From: Bacillota bacterium
Lineage (GTDB): Bacteria; Bacillota; Dethiobacteria; DTU022
DNA length: 32,536 nucleotides
Assembly: GCA_018400435.1 (NCBI GenBank)
Contig: JAGYMW010000022.1
Location: forward strand, 1-32,536
Direction: 5' to 3'
In this document: in pieces, positions 16,748 to 24,775 of the stretch
Layout of the letters: each line of letters opens with the position of its first letter
How positions within the stretch are numbered: the first letter of the stretch is position 1
Program-made: the position numbers and the translations under genes
Notes under the pieces: model-generated
The model's database searches: none
The model's input: only the letters and a program-made list of their open reading frames with translations
What the model was told of the DNA's origin: nothing

Positions 16748-17635
16748 TTATTGCAGTTGATCCGGTATAATTCCTTCCTGTTCCAGGTTTCCGGTAAAAG
16801 CATTAATATAATAATGAGTGTGATCGTCTAAAACTATCCGCCACACCGGCGGGATTTCCCATTTTTCAGCTTCATACTCACCACTGAAATATCCCAGAGT
16901 CACTTCTTTAATGTGCCCTGGTTCGGGGCTTGGCCCCAGTTCGGCAACGAGATTATTGAGCGCATCAGTAGCCGATATGACCTCCATCTCTCTGGATGGG
17001 ATTATTTCCACCATATCAAGCCAGTATATATCTACCGAAACAATCTTCTGTTCTTTTAAAACAACTTTCATCTGCCCGGTAAAAACCGGCATCTCGTTCA
17101 AGATTTGATAATAATAAAAATTAATATTACCATTTTCGTCTTCTTCAATATAATCATGGAAAAATCCTTCCGGCATTACCGCTTTCTCTTTCAGGACGCT
17201 TTCAATGTTGCTTCTTATTTCTTGCTTGCTAAACAAAGAAGAATTTGCATTGATTTCCAAACCCGGTTCATAAATTATCTGGATCAACCCATTGGAATGC
17301 ACAACTGCCCTCTCGCCCTCACGGTTAAAATAAATTATCTTATCACCATAATCAATCTGGGCTCCTTCAGCAATAAAATACATCAGGATATGCTGCTGCA
17401 ACTTAGCCGAAGGTGTAACCGTAAGAAAATCACTCATTTGCACCGCCCGGTTAAAAGAGGCATCCAGAAAATAATTGTTTTCGTTGAGTACTGTCTGGGT
17501 CTTTTTTAAATCTTCAATCTTAATGGCAACTTTGGTAAGCCGGCCAAAATCCGGCCAGAAAAGATGATAGGCCAGAAATAGATTTAGTCCGGCAAACACT
17601 ATGATTAAGATCAACTTGGCCCGGCCGAGATTCAC
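16748..17635 (-). CDS. yycI: YycI, WalK regulatory membrane protein
   Basis: A 295-aa protein with one N-terminal membrane helix (LILIIVFAGLNLFLAYHLF, about 8-26) and an extracytoplasmic domain. It matches YycI by its layout, length, C-terminal beta-rich repeat (WEIPPVWRIVLDDHTHYYINAFTG, like a PepSY/YycI fold) and its place after yycH. In Bacillus, YycH and YycI bind the WalK transmembrane region and tune its activity. GTG start at 17635 overlaps the yycH stop by four bases (GTGA), with GAGGAGG at 7 bases, a textbook coupled start. Confidence 0.86.
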   Translation of the reverse strand: MNLGRAKLILIIVFAGLNLFLAYHLFWPDFGRLTKVAIKIEDLKKTQTVLNENNYFLDASFNRAVQMSDFLTVTPSAKLQQHILMYFIAEGAQIDYGDKIIYFNREGERAVVHSNGLIQIIYEPGLEINANSSLFSKQEIRSNIESVLKEKAVMPEGFFHDYIEEDENGNINFYYYQILNEMPVFTGQMKVVLKEQKIVSVDIYWLDMVEIIPSREMEVISATDALNNLVAELGPSPEPGHIKEVTLGYFSGEYEAEKWEIPPVWRIVLDDHTHYYINAFTGNLEQEGIIPDQLQ

Positions 17636-18987
17636 TGCATATCCTCCTCGTCAAGCAGTTCCAACTCGGCTGCTGTCAGATAAAACCTCTCCCCGTTAAT
17701 CTGAACGAACCAAACCGGTTCTCCTTGCAAAGACTGATGCTGTCGCCCAACAACAGCATATCCAGAACAGAACTCCTCTAATACTATATTTTTAATAAAA
17801 TCAGTCTGTTGATTTTCAAAGACTGTCAAAGCAGTATTTAACGCTTCCGACCATTCTACTGCCGGACTAACAGCCTCCTCCTCGTCTTCAAGGATACCGC
17901 CAGGTATATAAAGGGATCTTGTAAAATGGATCAATCCCAGGTCATTAAATAAAGCCCGCGTAGGTATCGAAGAATAAATTGGCCGTCCATCATAATACAT
18001 CTGCCAGTCAACTGAGTAGTAAGATGCGCGGGGATTTTCATTTAAAAATATATTTTCAAGCTTCAGCCCCTGCGGCCAACCTCCATGATAGCTGATTAAG
18101 TTGCTGCTGTAAAGCAGCGCATCGGCATAAGAAGATGTGGTCTGACCTTTTTCAAGCCTGGGGTAAGAATATTCAAACCCTGTTCTTGTCAAACGAAGAC
18201 CCTTTTCACCATCTGTATAAATCAACCCGCCGTCTTTTTCTTCTATCATCCTGGCCAGATTATAATCGACAAAAAATGATTGTAGGATCTGCTCGCGGTT
18301 GATTGTCTCGACCTGGATAGATAATCTTGCTGGATAAGCCCATTCAGTTGGCAGATAAAAAGATTTTGCCACCGTGATATCAAAATCAAATGTCGCAGAA
18401 AGCACTTCATCATCGACAGTACTATAAGGTGTTTTTTCATCAACACTTAAAGAATTGTAAACCTCTCTGAAATGACTGCCTTTGTCTTTATTGAGATGCA
18501 CTTCCACCTCTTCATCTTCTCTGCCCGTGTAGATAAGTTCCAATGATTCAGGGAAAAATATCACTTCAATTTTTACAATCTCCGAATTGATTTCCTCTGG
18601 AACCCAGATCCAGTCTTCCAAAAATGGTAAAGGAGGTTCAAAATTGTAAATAATCCGGCTCTTGGCTGTGCTTTTTTCTTCATTGTTATGATCTTCTTCG
18701 GAAAAAGGGCTTATTTCTGTTTTAAGAAATTCTACCAGTTCTGCCCAAAGTAAAGTATAACCCGACTGTCCTTCTCCATAGCTATAATATATTTCATCAT
18801 CTACAGAAAATATCCTTGACGGTGTAATAATTTCTTCCATTACTCGCGGTTTCTCTACAGCACTTTCTTCCAAAACATCTTCGGCAATGAATTCCGCCGG
18901 CATTTGCCCGTACCACAGCTGATAAGTAAGATACAGGCTTAAAGCAACCAGCAGTATTAAGATGATAGATTTAAACTTTTCCTTCAT
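17632..18987 (-). CDS. yycH: YycH, WalK regulatory membrane protein
   Basis: A 451-aa protein with one N-terminal membrane segment (about 7-24) and a large extracytoplasmic region. The signature FFVDYNLARMIEEKDGG followed by IYTDGEKGLRL is typical of the YycH family. With YycI it modulates the sensor kinase WalK. Two in-frame ATGs are available: 18993, almost touching the ribosome site, and 18987, seven bases from AAGGGG and overlapping the walK stop as ATGA; the latter is chosen. The tight overlaps walK-yycH-yycI indicate fixed stoichiometry through translational coupling. Confidence 0.88.
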   Translation of the reverse strand: MKEKFKSIILILLVALSLYLTYQLWYGQMPAEFIAEDVLEESAVEKPRVMEEIITPSRIFSVDDEIYYSYGEGQSGYTLLWAELVEFLKTEISPFSEEDHNNEEKSTAKSRIIYNFEPPLPFLEDWIWVPEEINSEIVKIEVIFFPESLELIYTGREDEEVEVHLNKDKGSHFREVYNSLSVDEKTPYSTVDDEVLSATFDFDITVAKSFYLPTEWAYPARLSIQVETINREQILQSFFVDYNLARMIEEKDGGLIYTDGEKGLRLTRTGFEYSYPRLEKGQTTSSYADALLYSSNLISYHGGWPQGLKLENIFLNENPRASYYSVDWQMYYDGRPIYSSIPTRALFNDLGLIHFTRSLYIPGGILEDEEEAVSPAVEWSEALNTALTVFENQQTDFIKNIVLEEFCSGYAVVGRQHQSLQGEPVWFVQINGERFYLTAAELELLDEEDMQ

Positions 18988-20780
18988 TGCCATACCCCTT
19001 CACCAGCCCCGGTACGAGGCAAGGTAAACCAGACCCTTGTGCCAAAGCCAAGCCTGCTGGTTATCCAGATTGAACCTCCATGCGCTTGCACCATTTTTCG
19101 GGCGATGGAAAGTCCCAGGCCGGTGCCGCCATAATCACGGCTCCTCGTCTTTTCAACCCTGTAAAAACGTTCGAAGATCCTTGGCAGCTCATTCTCGGGA
19201 ATACCCCTACCGGTATCTTCTATTAATATTTTGATAAAATCTCCATCTTCCTCGGCTCTCAGGGTGATTCTCCCGTCCTGTGGAGTAAATTTTACCGCAT
19301 TATTCAATAAATTGGTAAAAACACGCATTATCTTATCCCGGTCCACGAAGACCTTTGGGAAATTATCTTTGATTGCCACTTCTATAAGGTGAGAAGAAGC
19401 ACTTGCTTTTTGCCTGGTCTGTTCTACGGCTTCCAGGGCCAGTTCTTTCAGGTTAACATCGTCCATATGCCAATCAACACGGGCTGAATCTATCTGGGAT
19501 AGCACGAGAAGATCTTTGACCATACTGACCATCCGTTCAGTCTCGGAGGCCAGCACTCCCAGGAATCGCCGCCTTGTATCAGGTTCTTTATCCGCACCGT
19601 CAAGCAGCGTCTCAACATAGCTTTTTACTGTAGCCAGAGGAGTCCGCAGCTCATGGGAAACATCAGCCACAAATTCCTCCTGGCGCCTGGTCAGTTCCCT
19701 TTCTCTGGTTACATCATGAAGCACTATGAGAGTGCCGTTAAGTTTGCCTTTCTCCACTTTAAAAGGAGCCACTTTTACCTGCATGGTGCAATCGGGATCA
19801 TGGCTCGACACCTCTGCGGTAAGCGGTTTCTGATCGCGGATAAATTGCCTGGTTGCATCCCGCCCTATAAGACTGCGTAGCAAACTAAATCCCGCACTGC
19901 TATGCAAATCAACCTTAAGATTTATAATTTTTAGTAATTGACTGGCGGATGGATTAATCTGTATAAGGTACCCTTTGCCGTCGAGTGCAACTACACCATC
20001 ACTCATATTGTTAATAATCGCTTCCACTTTACTCTTTTCCGAAGACATTTCATTAATCGTGTTGCTGAGTTGTTCGGCCAGATAATTGAATGTTTGTCCA
20101 AGAAGACCTATTTCATCGGAAGTCTGGACCTTAATTTTCCGGGAAAAATCTCCTCCGGCCATAAAATTAGCCTGATCAGTAACTTCTTTTATTGGCGAAG
20201 TAATAGTTCTGGTTAAAATAATCCCCAGGACAAAGCTGATCGCAAGGGCAATCCCAACACCGCTGAGCAGGATAATTTTTACCTCGTTCAAGGTACTGTC
20301 AACCGGCTTCAGAGAACCGCTGAGATACACAACTCCGAGGGTGTTGCCTTCATCCTGGATAGGATATGCCAGGTAGTACCGCCTTTCCTGGACAGCCGGA
20401 TCATAACGAATCGTGTCACTCAGATGACCGGTCAGAGCCCTTATGATTTCATCACGGATCAAGCGGCGTCCAAGCAATGCCTGGCGTCCGGAGGTGCCGA
20501 CGATATTGGCATAGTTATCCAGGATAATAATTTCCATATCATGAAGATCCCTAAATTCACGAGTTAGGCGAACGCTGTCCTCGCTCCACATCTGTCCTTC
20601 TCCCAGGCCGGGTTCAACAAAAGCAGACAATAACCTGGCCTGGTTTTCAAGGCTCTCCTTGTAATTATGCAAATAATACTCTTCCAGTGAATGGACTAGA
20701 TATACGCTGATTAACTGCAGGGAAAAAAGGATAAGCATGAGGTATATGAAAATAATTTTCCACTGGAGGCTGTTAAATAT
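18984..20780 (-). CDS. walK: WalK (YycG) sensor histidine kinase
   Basis: Essential cell-wall stress kinase. Domains, numbered from the ATG at 20738: first membrane helix at the N-terminus, extracellular sensor domain (about 20-150), second helix (152-176), HAMP (177-230), PAS (238-340), HisKA with the phosphoacceptor H362 in DVSHELRTPL, and HATPase (NNAVKF, DTGRGIP, GGTGLGLSI). The ATG at 20738 has no ribosome site and would cut the first membrane helix in half. The frame stays open upstream, and 14 codons earlier an ATA (20780-20778) sits 4 bases after GGAGG and yields (I/M)FNSLQWKIIFIYLMLILF, the family-typical start. I therefore extend the gene to 20780, overlapping walR by 8 bases. Either AUA is used as start, or the base is a sequence error for ATG. 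Confidence 0.92.
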   Translation of the reverse strand: MFNSLQWKIIFIYLMLILFSLQLISVYLVHSLEEYYLHNYKESLENQARLLSAFVEPGLGEGQMWSEDSVRLTREFRDLHDMEIIILDNYANIVGTSGRQALLGRRLIRDEIIRALTGHLSDTIRYDPAVQERRYYLAYPIQDEGNTLGVVYLSGSLKPVDSTLNEVKIILLSGVGIALAISFVLGIILTRTITSPIKEVTDQANFMAGGDFSRKIKVQTSDEIGLLGQTFNYLAEQLSNTINEMSSEKSKVEAIINNMSDGVVALDGKGYLIQINPSASQLLKIINLKVDLHSSAGFSLLRSLIGRDATRQFIRDQKPLTAEVSSHDPDCTMQVKVAPFKVEKGKLNGTLIVLHDVTRERELTRRQEEFVADVSHELRTPLATVKSYVETLLDGADKEPDTRRRFLGVLASETERMVSMVKDLLVLSQIDSARVDWHMDDVNLKELALEAVEQTRQKASASSHLIEVAIKDNFPKVFVDRDKIMRVFTNLLNNAVKFTPQDGRITLRAEEDGDFIKILIEDTGRGIPENELPRIFERFYRVEKTRSRDYGGTGLGLSIARKMVQAHGGSIWITSRLGFGTRVWFTLPRTGAGEGVWQ

Positions 20781-21477
20781 TTTTCCTCCGCCTGAAATAA
20801 TAGCCCACTCCTCTTTTAGTACGAATATAGTCGGGTTTTGCAGGGTTGTTTTCTAATTTTTCACGCAGCCTGCGAATGGTAACATCCACAGTTCTTTCAT
20901 CAGCAATGTAATCATAGCCCCAGACCTGATCTAAAAGCTGCTCACGGCTAAATACATAACCCGGTTTCTTGATCAGATAAACAAGCAAATTATACTCTCT
21001 GATGGTCAGTTCAACCGGCTCTCCCTGGTTATAAACCTGGACTTCCCCCTGATCTACAATTATCGCACCGAAAACAATCCTGCTATTTTCTGAATCAGTT
21101 TTTTTCTCTTTCGTTTGAGTACGTCTTAAAATTGCCTTAACCCTGGCCGTTACCTCACGGGCACTGAACGGTTTGGTAACATAATCATCTGCTCCCAGTT
21201 CCAGCCCGATAACCTTATCCATCTCGAGATCTTTCGCTGTGAGCATTATAATGGGGATATCATGGTTGGAGCGAATTTCTTTGCAAACAGTAAAACCGTC
21301 TTTGCGGGGCAGCATAATGTCAAGGATAATTAAATCGGGATTTTCCGCTTCCACCTGCAGAAGAGCCTCTTCTCCGTTAAAGGCGGTCACTACCCTGTAA
21401 CCTTCTTTTTCAAGATTGTACTGCAGGATATCTACGATCGGTTTTTCATCATCCACAACTAAAATTTTATCTGTCAA
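20773..21477 (-). CDS. walR: WalR (YycF) response regulator
   Basis: OmpR-family response regulator, 234 aa. The receiver domain has the acidic pocket VVDDE, the phosphorylated Asp in LDIMLPRKDG (D53), the Thr of IIMLTAKD and the Lys of TKPFS. A winged-helix DNA-binding domain follows (from about 130), ending with RTKRGVGYYFRR. It is the partner of WalK and controls autolysins and wall metabolism in Bacillota. TTG start at 21477; GGGG lies about 9 bases upstream. The promoter must lie in the 100 bases after the terminator at 21571-21605; TTGAAT at about 21530 is the best -35 candidate but its -10 is weak. Confidence 0.95.
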   Translation of the reverse strand: MTDKILVVDDEKPIVDILQYNLEKEGYRVVTAFNGEEALLQVEAENPDLIILDIMLPRKDGFTVCKEIRSNHDIPIIMLTAKDLEMDKVIGLELGADDYVTKPFSAREVTARVKAILRRTQTKEKKTDSENSRIVFGAIIVDQGEVQVYNQGEPVELTIREYNLLVYLIKKPGYVFSREQLLDQVWGYDYIADERTVDVTIRRLREKLENNPAKPDYIRTKRGVGYYFRRRKNI

Positions 21478-21570
21478 TGTTTACAACCCCGTTTAATAAA
21501 TTAACATAAGTCATTCGCCTTTGCTTGATTCAATCCCTGCTCGCTCAGGAAACCTGTTATACAGACAGAA

Positions 21571-21605
21571 AAGTAAAACAGCCCTTCTCCAACAGAAGAA
21601 GGGCT
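21571..21605 (-). terminator. Rho-independent terminator after the M23/G5 gene
   Basis: On the minus strand a perfect 9-bp stem (AGCCCTTCT/AGAAGGGCT) with an 8-base loop is followed by GTTTTACTTTT. It starts 18 bases after the stop codon and isolates the peptidase gene from walR. Confidence 0.88.
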
Positions 21606-21623
21606 ATCGTGAGACAACAACTT

Positions 21624-23153
21624 TTACGGGCGGAAAAATTGCAGGGGATCTATCGGTTCATGCTGATAATAGGCATGCCATTCACCGGTTCCATCATCCA
21701 CGCGAACTTCAAAATGCAAATGCGGTCCGGTTGAGCGGCCGGTTGATCCAAGCAGGGCAATCACATCTCCCTGATTGACCTGATCTCCCTTTTGGACTAA
21801 ATTTTCACTGTTATGCAAATAAAGGGTCCAATAAACCCCGTGGTATATAATGATATAATTACCCTGTGAACCTCCGTGTCCTGAAAACCAGACTACACCA
21901 CTGTCAGCTGCAAGCACCCCGGTACCCATTGGAGCATTAATGTCAATCCCGGTATGCCAGGAACTAAAACCCCGGCCTGGAGTTACTTCACCACGGCTAG
22001 CGACCGGCCAAACGAACTGCCCTTCTCCGATGGATGGCACTTTAGCCATTCCCTGGGTTATTACCTGGGGCACAGGTTCATCAATGATCGTTTCTTCAAG
22101 CTTGGTCCGCATTACTTCAACACCGTTTTCCAGAGTCAAATGATAGACAATTTCTTTTAAACCCTCTTTGCCCGGTGTGGTTACATCACTTTGAACAACC
22201 CACATTTCATCATCATAGATATATTCCACTGAAAAAGGAATTGGTTCATATACTGTTACTTCTTCAATTACTTTAACGTGGACTCCATCAATATCGTTCA
22301 TTTTTTGTTCCTGCATCTCAGCATCCAAACGTTCAATTTTGGGAGTATTATTGAAATAAGCCGGCACTGGTGATGGTGTTTCGTCGGATGGCACTTCATC
22401 ATCTTCGCTTTCTATTCCCTTATAGCGACTTTCAAGGACGATCCTGTCTTCAGCCCTGGCTGCCAAATAAACACCGGTCAAAGTATCTTCTTTGCTGTTT
22501 TCCACCAGCAAATCAACTACCTCATCGGCACTGCAGATACTATCTGGAGCAGCCGAACAATTTTTCAGGTCCAATTCTTCCACAACAAAAGCCTCAAGGA
22601 TTCGGCCGCTTCCGCTTGTCTGAGTAAAAGATGCGGTCAGAGAATCGACAATTAAATCAAGTTCTTTCTCAGAGGAGACAGGAGCAACAGGTCTGCCGTC
22701 CACTGTGACCATATAAGCATCGGCAGCCAGGTTAAGGTGGCGACGAATAAATTCACGGACCGCTTCTGAATCAGGTTCACTTTCAGGCCTGAATTCTCGG
22801 ATTAAGGAAATATTGTTTTCCGCCTCTAGCGGCATGCCGTACAGCTCACCACAGCGATGAGTTATTTCCTCTATATAACTTTCAATTTCATCAGCATCCC
22901 TGACCACTCCCACTTCAACAAAACCCGCTTCCTGATCATCAAGAACTACTACGCATACATAATTTTCCAGGTATACATGAATCCCCAGCAAAAAAATCAC
23001 CACGATGGCAGCGCCCATAATGAACTGATAGCTCTTCATAGTAAAGGCAGTCAGCATTTCTTGCAGGCGATTATATAACTGCCTTAATCTGGCAGTTATA
23101 TTAAACCTGTGTTGTTTCCCAGCGGGTACTCTATGAACAGTATTTGAATTCAT
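21624..23153 (-). CDS. Membrane-anchored M23 (LytM) peptidoglycan endopeptidase with G5 domain
   Basis: A 509-aa surface protein. One membrane helix at about 43-59 (FIMGAAIVVIFLLGIHV) is followed by about 230 residues of unrecognised extracytoplasmic sequence, then a G5 domain (EEVTVYEPIPFSVEY to DEPVPQVITQG), then a C-terminal M23 domain. The M23 zinc site is intact: HTGIDIN, the catalytic His in YLHNSENL, and HLHFEVR. G5 domains bind N-acetylglucosamine-rich polymers or zinc, and M23 enzymes cut peptide crosslinks in peptidoglycan. The true start is the ATG at 23153 with AAAGGA upstream, not the longer open frame. It is a single-gene unit with its own promoter and terminator, beside walRK, whose regulon in Bacillota includes M23 hydrolases. 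Confidence 0.9.
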   Translation of the reverse strand: MNSNTVHRVPAGKQHRFNITARLRQLYNRLQEMLTAFTMKSYQFIMGAAIVVIFLLGIHVYLENYVCVVVLDDQEAGFVEVGVVRDADEIESYIEEITHRCGELYGMPLEAENNISLIREFRPESEPDSEAVREFIRRHLNLAADAYMVTVDGRPVAPVSSEKELDLIVDSLTASFTQTSGSGRILEAFVVEELDLKNCSAAPDSICSADEVVDLLVENSKEDTLTGVYLAARAEDRIVLESRYKGIESEDDEVPSDETPSPVPAYFNNTPKIERLDAEMQEQKMNDIDGVHVKVIEEVTVYEPIPFSVEYIYDDEMWVVQSDVTTPGKEGLKEIVYHLTLENGVEVMRTKLEETIIDEPVPQVITQGMAKVPSIGEGQFVWPVASRGEVTPGRGFSSWHTGIDINAPMGTGVLAADSGVVWFSGHGGSQGNYIIIYHGVYWTLYLHNSENLVQKGDQVNQGDVIALLGSTGRSTGPHLHFEVRVDDGTGEWHAYYQHEPIDPLQFFRP

Positions 23154-23190
23154 TGCAATGGATTCCTTTCCTGAATCAATCCGGCAGTTT

Positions 23191-23219
23191 AGTATACCGG
23201 CTTTCCAGAATTGGATCAA
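23191..23219 (-). promoter_or_regulatory. Sigma-A promoter for the M23/G5 peptidase gene
   Basis: TTGATC (23219-23214), 17 bases, TATACT (23196-23191) on the minus strand; start expected near 23184, about 31 bases before the ATG at 23153. Confidence 0.75.
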
Positions 23220-23311
23220 GCCTTGAAATAAAATACTATAACCATTAACAAAAACTATAACGTTGAAATATTCGCCAGAAAACAAAAAAAACCTTTTTGA
23301 GAACCGTTATT

Positions 23312-23325
23312 ACTGTTTTAACAGT
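23312..23325. promoter_or_regulatory. 14-bp palindrome upstream of the M23/G5 promoter
   Basis: ACTGTTTTAACAGT, with 6-bp perfect arms and a two-base centre. It lies about 95 bases upstream of the -35 and 50 bases after the flavoprotein stop codon. The loop is too small for a hairpin terminator, so a protein-binding site is more plausible than an RNA structure. Identity unknown. Confidence 0.35.
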
Positions 23326-23375
23326 CTTACCATAGAGCTTGTGGGATTAAGAAACCTTTACTTTTCATAGTTCGT

Positions 23376-24773
23376 CTAATTATAAACTGAAATACGCTGC
23401 GCTATTTCTCTCGCCGCTGTAAGACCGGTAGCAGAAGATTGAATCAGACCCCGTGTAATCCCGGCCCCGTCACCGATTGCAAAAAGGTTGCTGATCTCTG
23501 TTTCAAGATTTTCGGTAAGTCTAAGGCGATAAGAATAAAATTTAACTTCTACCCCATAAAGAAGAGTATGACGTGTATTAACCCCAGGCACAAGCTTCTC
23601 CAATGCTTCAAGCATTTCAATTATCGCTACCAGATAGCGATAAGGTAAAACCAAACTTAAATCACCGGGAGTAGCTTCTTCAAGAGTAGGACGCACCAGA
23701 CCACGGTTAATACGCTCCTGTGTTGAGCGTCGTCCGGCCAACAAGTCACCCAGGCGCTGGACAATTACTCCGTCACCTAGCATATTGGCAAGACTGGCGA
23801 TGTAGCGCCCATAACGGATGGGCTCTTTGAATGGATAAGTAAAAGATTTACTGACCAGCAAAGCAAAATTAGTATTATCGGTCTTTCTCTCAGCATAACT
23901 GTGACCGTTTACTGTAATTAATCCTTCGTTATTCTCCGTAACCACCACTCCGTAAGGATTCATACAAAAAGTACGAATTCGATCATCAAAATGGCTGGTA
24001 AAATAAATCAATTTTGATTCATATATTTTATCGGTAAGCGTGTCCATGATTACCGAGGGGACTTCTACTCTTACTCCTATATCCACGGGATTGTTGGAGC
24101 TATTCAAACCAAGTCTGGTGGATTCACGCTGCATCCATTCTGAACCGGCCCTGCCGGGGCCGCATATCACAAAATCGGCGGCAATAAAATCGCCGTTTGC
24201 AAGAAGAATCCCATTAATTACACCGTTTTCAGCACTGAGCTCTGCAACAGCTGAATCCATCATTATATCAATTTTATCAACCAGTGCCTCATACATATTC
24301 TTAAGAATGCGGTAACAGTTTTCCGTTCCCAGGTGCCGGATCATTGCCGGAATGAGGCTAAGGCCAGCAGCGACTGAGCGCCGTTCAATATCTTTGATTG
24401 CTTCTTTATCGGTTCCGTAAACCTTTTGCGGTGCACCAAATGACAGATAAATACCGTCAACCTCTTCAATGAGACGCCTGACAATTTTCTGATCGATGAG
24501 ATCGTTTAAAAACCCGCCAAAATCTGCAGTCAGGGTCAGCTTGCCGTCGCTAAATGCACCGGCACCACCCCAACCGCAGGTGGTAGTACAGGGTTCACAA
24601 CGCTGACAGCGACCGTACTCTCCCTGTGTCTTACAGCTGCGTTTCTCAAGCGCAGGACCTTTATCAACAATTAATATACTGGCTTTAGTTTTTGCCGACA
24701 GTTCGAGGGCAGCGAATATGCCGGACGGTCCTGCTCCTATAATAACAACATCATATTTTTGCTTTAAAGACAA
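23376..24773 (-). CDS. FAD-dependent dehydrogenase of the COG2509 type
   Basis: A 465-aa flavoprotein. The Rossmann FAD motif GAGPSG is at residues 13-18 and the second FAD contact AIGDGAGITRGL is near the C-terminus. Between them lies a cysteine-rich insert, C47, C56, C59, C62 and C66, followed by GWGGAGAFSDGKL, the mark of this uncharacterised family; the cysteines could bind an iron-sulfur cluster or zinc. No substrate is known to me. TTG start at 24773, two bases after the dnaB stop, with AAGGG at 5 bases, so it is the last gene of the rplI-dnaB transcript. The 222-base gap that follows holds no strong terminator. Confidence 0.82.
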   Translation of the reverse strand: MSLKQKYDVVIIGAGPSGIFAALELSAKTKASILIVDKGPALEKRSCKTQGEYGRCQRCEPCTTTCGWGGAGAFSDGKLTLTADFGGFLNDLIDQKIVRRLIEEVDGIYLSFGAPQKVYGTDKEAIKDIERRSVAAGLSLIPAMIRHLGTENCYRILKNMYEALVDKIDIMMDSAVAELSAENGVINGILLANGDFIAADFVICGPGRAGSEWMQRESTRLGLNSSNNPVDIGVRVEVPSVIMDTLTDKIYESKLIYFTSHFDDRIRTFCMNPYGVVVTENNEGLITVNGHSYAERKTDNTNFALLVSKSFTYPFKEPIRYGRYIASLANMLGDGVIVQRLGDLLAGRRSTQERINRGLVRPTLEEATPGDLSLVLPYRYLVAIIEMLEALEKLVPGVNTRHTLLYGVEVKFYSYRLRLTENLETEISNLFAIGDGAGITRGLIQSSATGLTAAREIAQRISVYN

Positions 24774-24775
24774 AG

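Noticed and set aside
21478-21570. WalR binding sites upstream of walR (TGTTAA and TGTAAA, 22 bp apart)
   Set aside because: The spacing is twice the consensus period and each half-site is short; too weak to claim.
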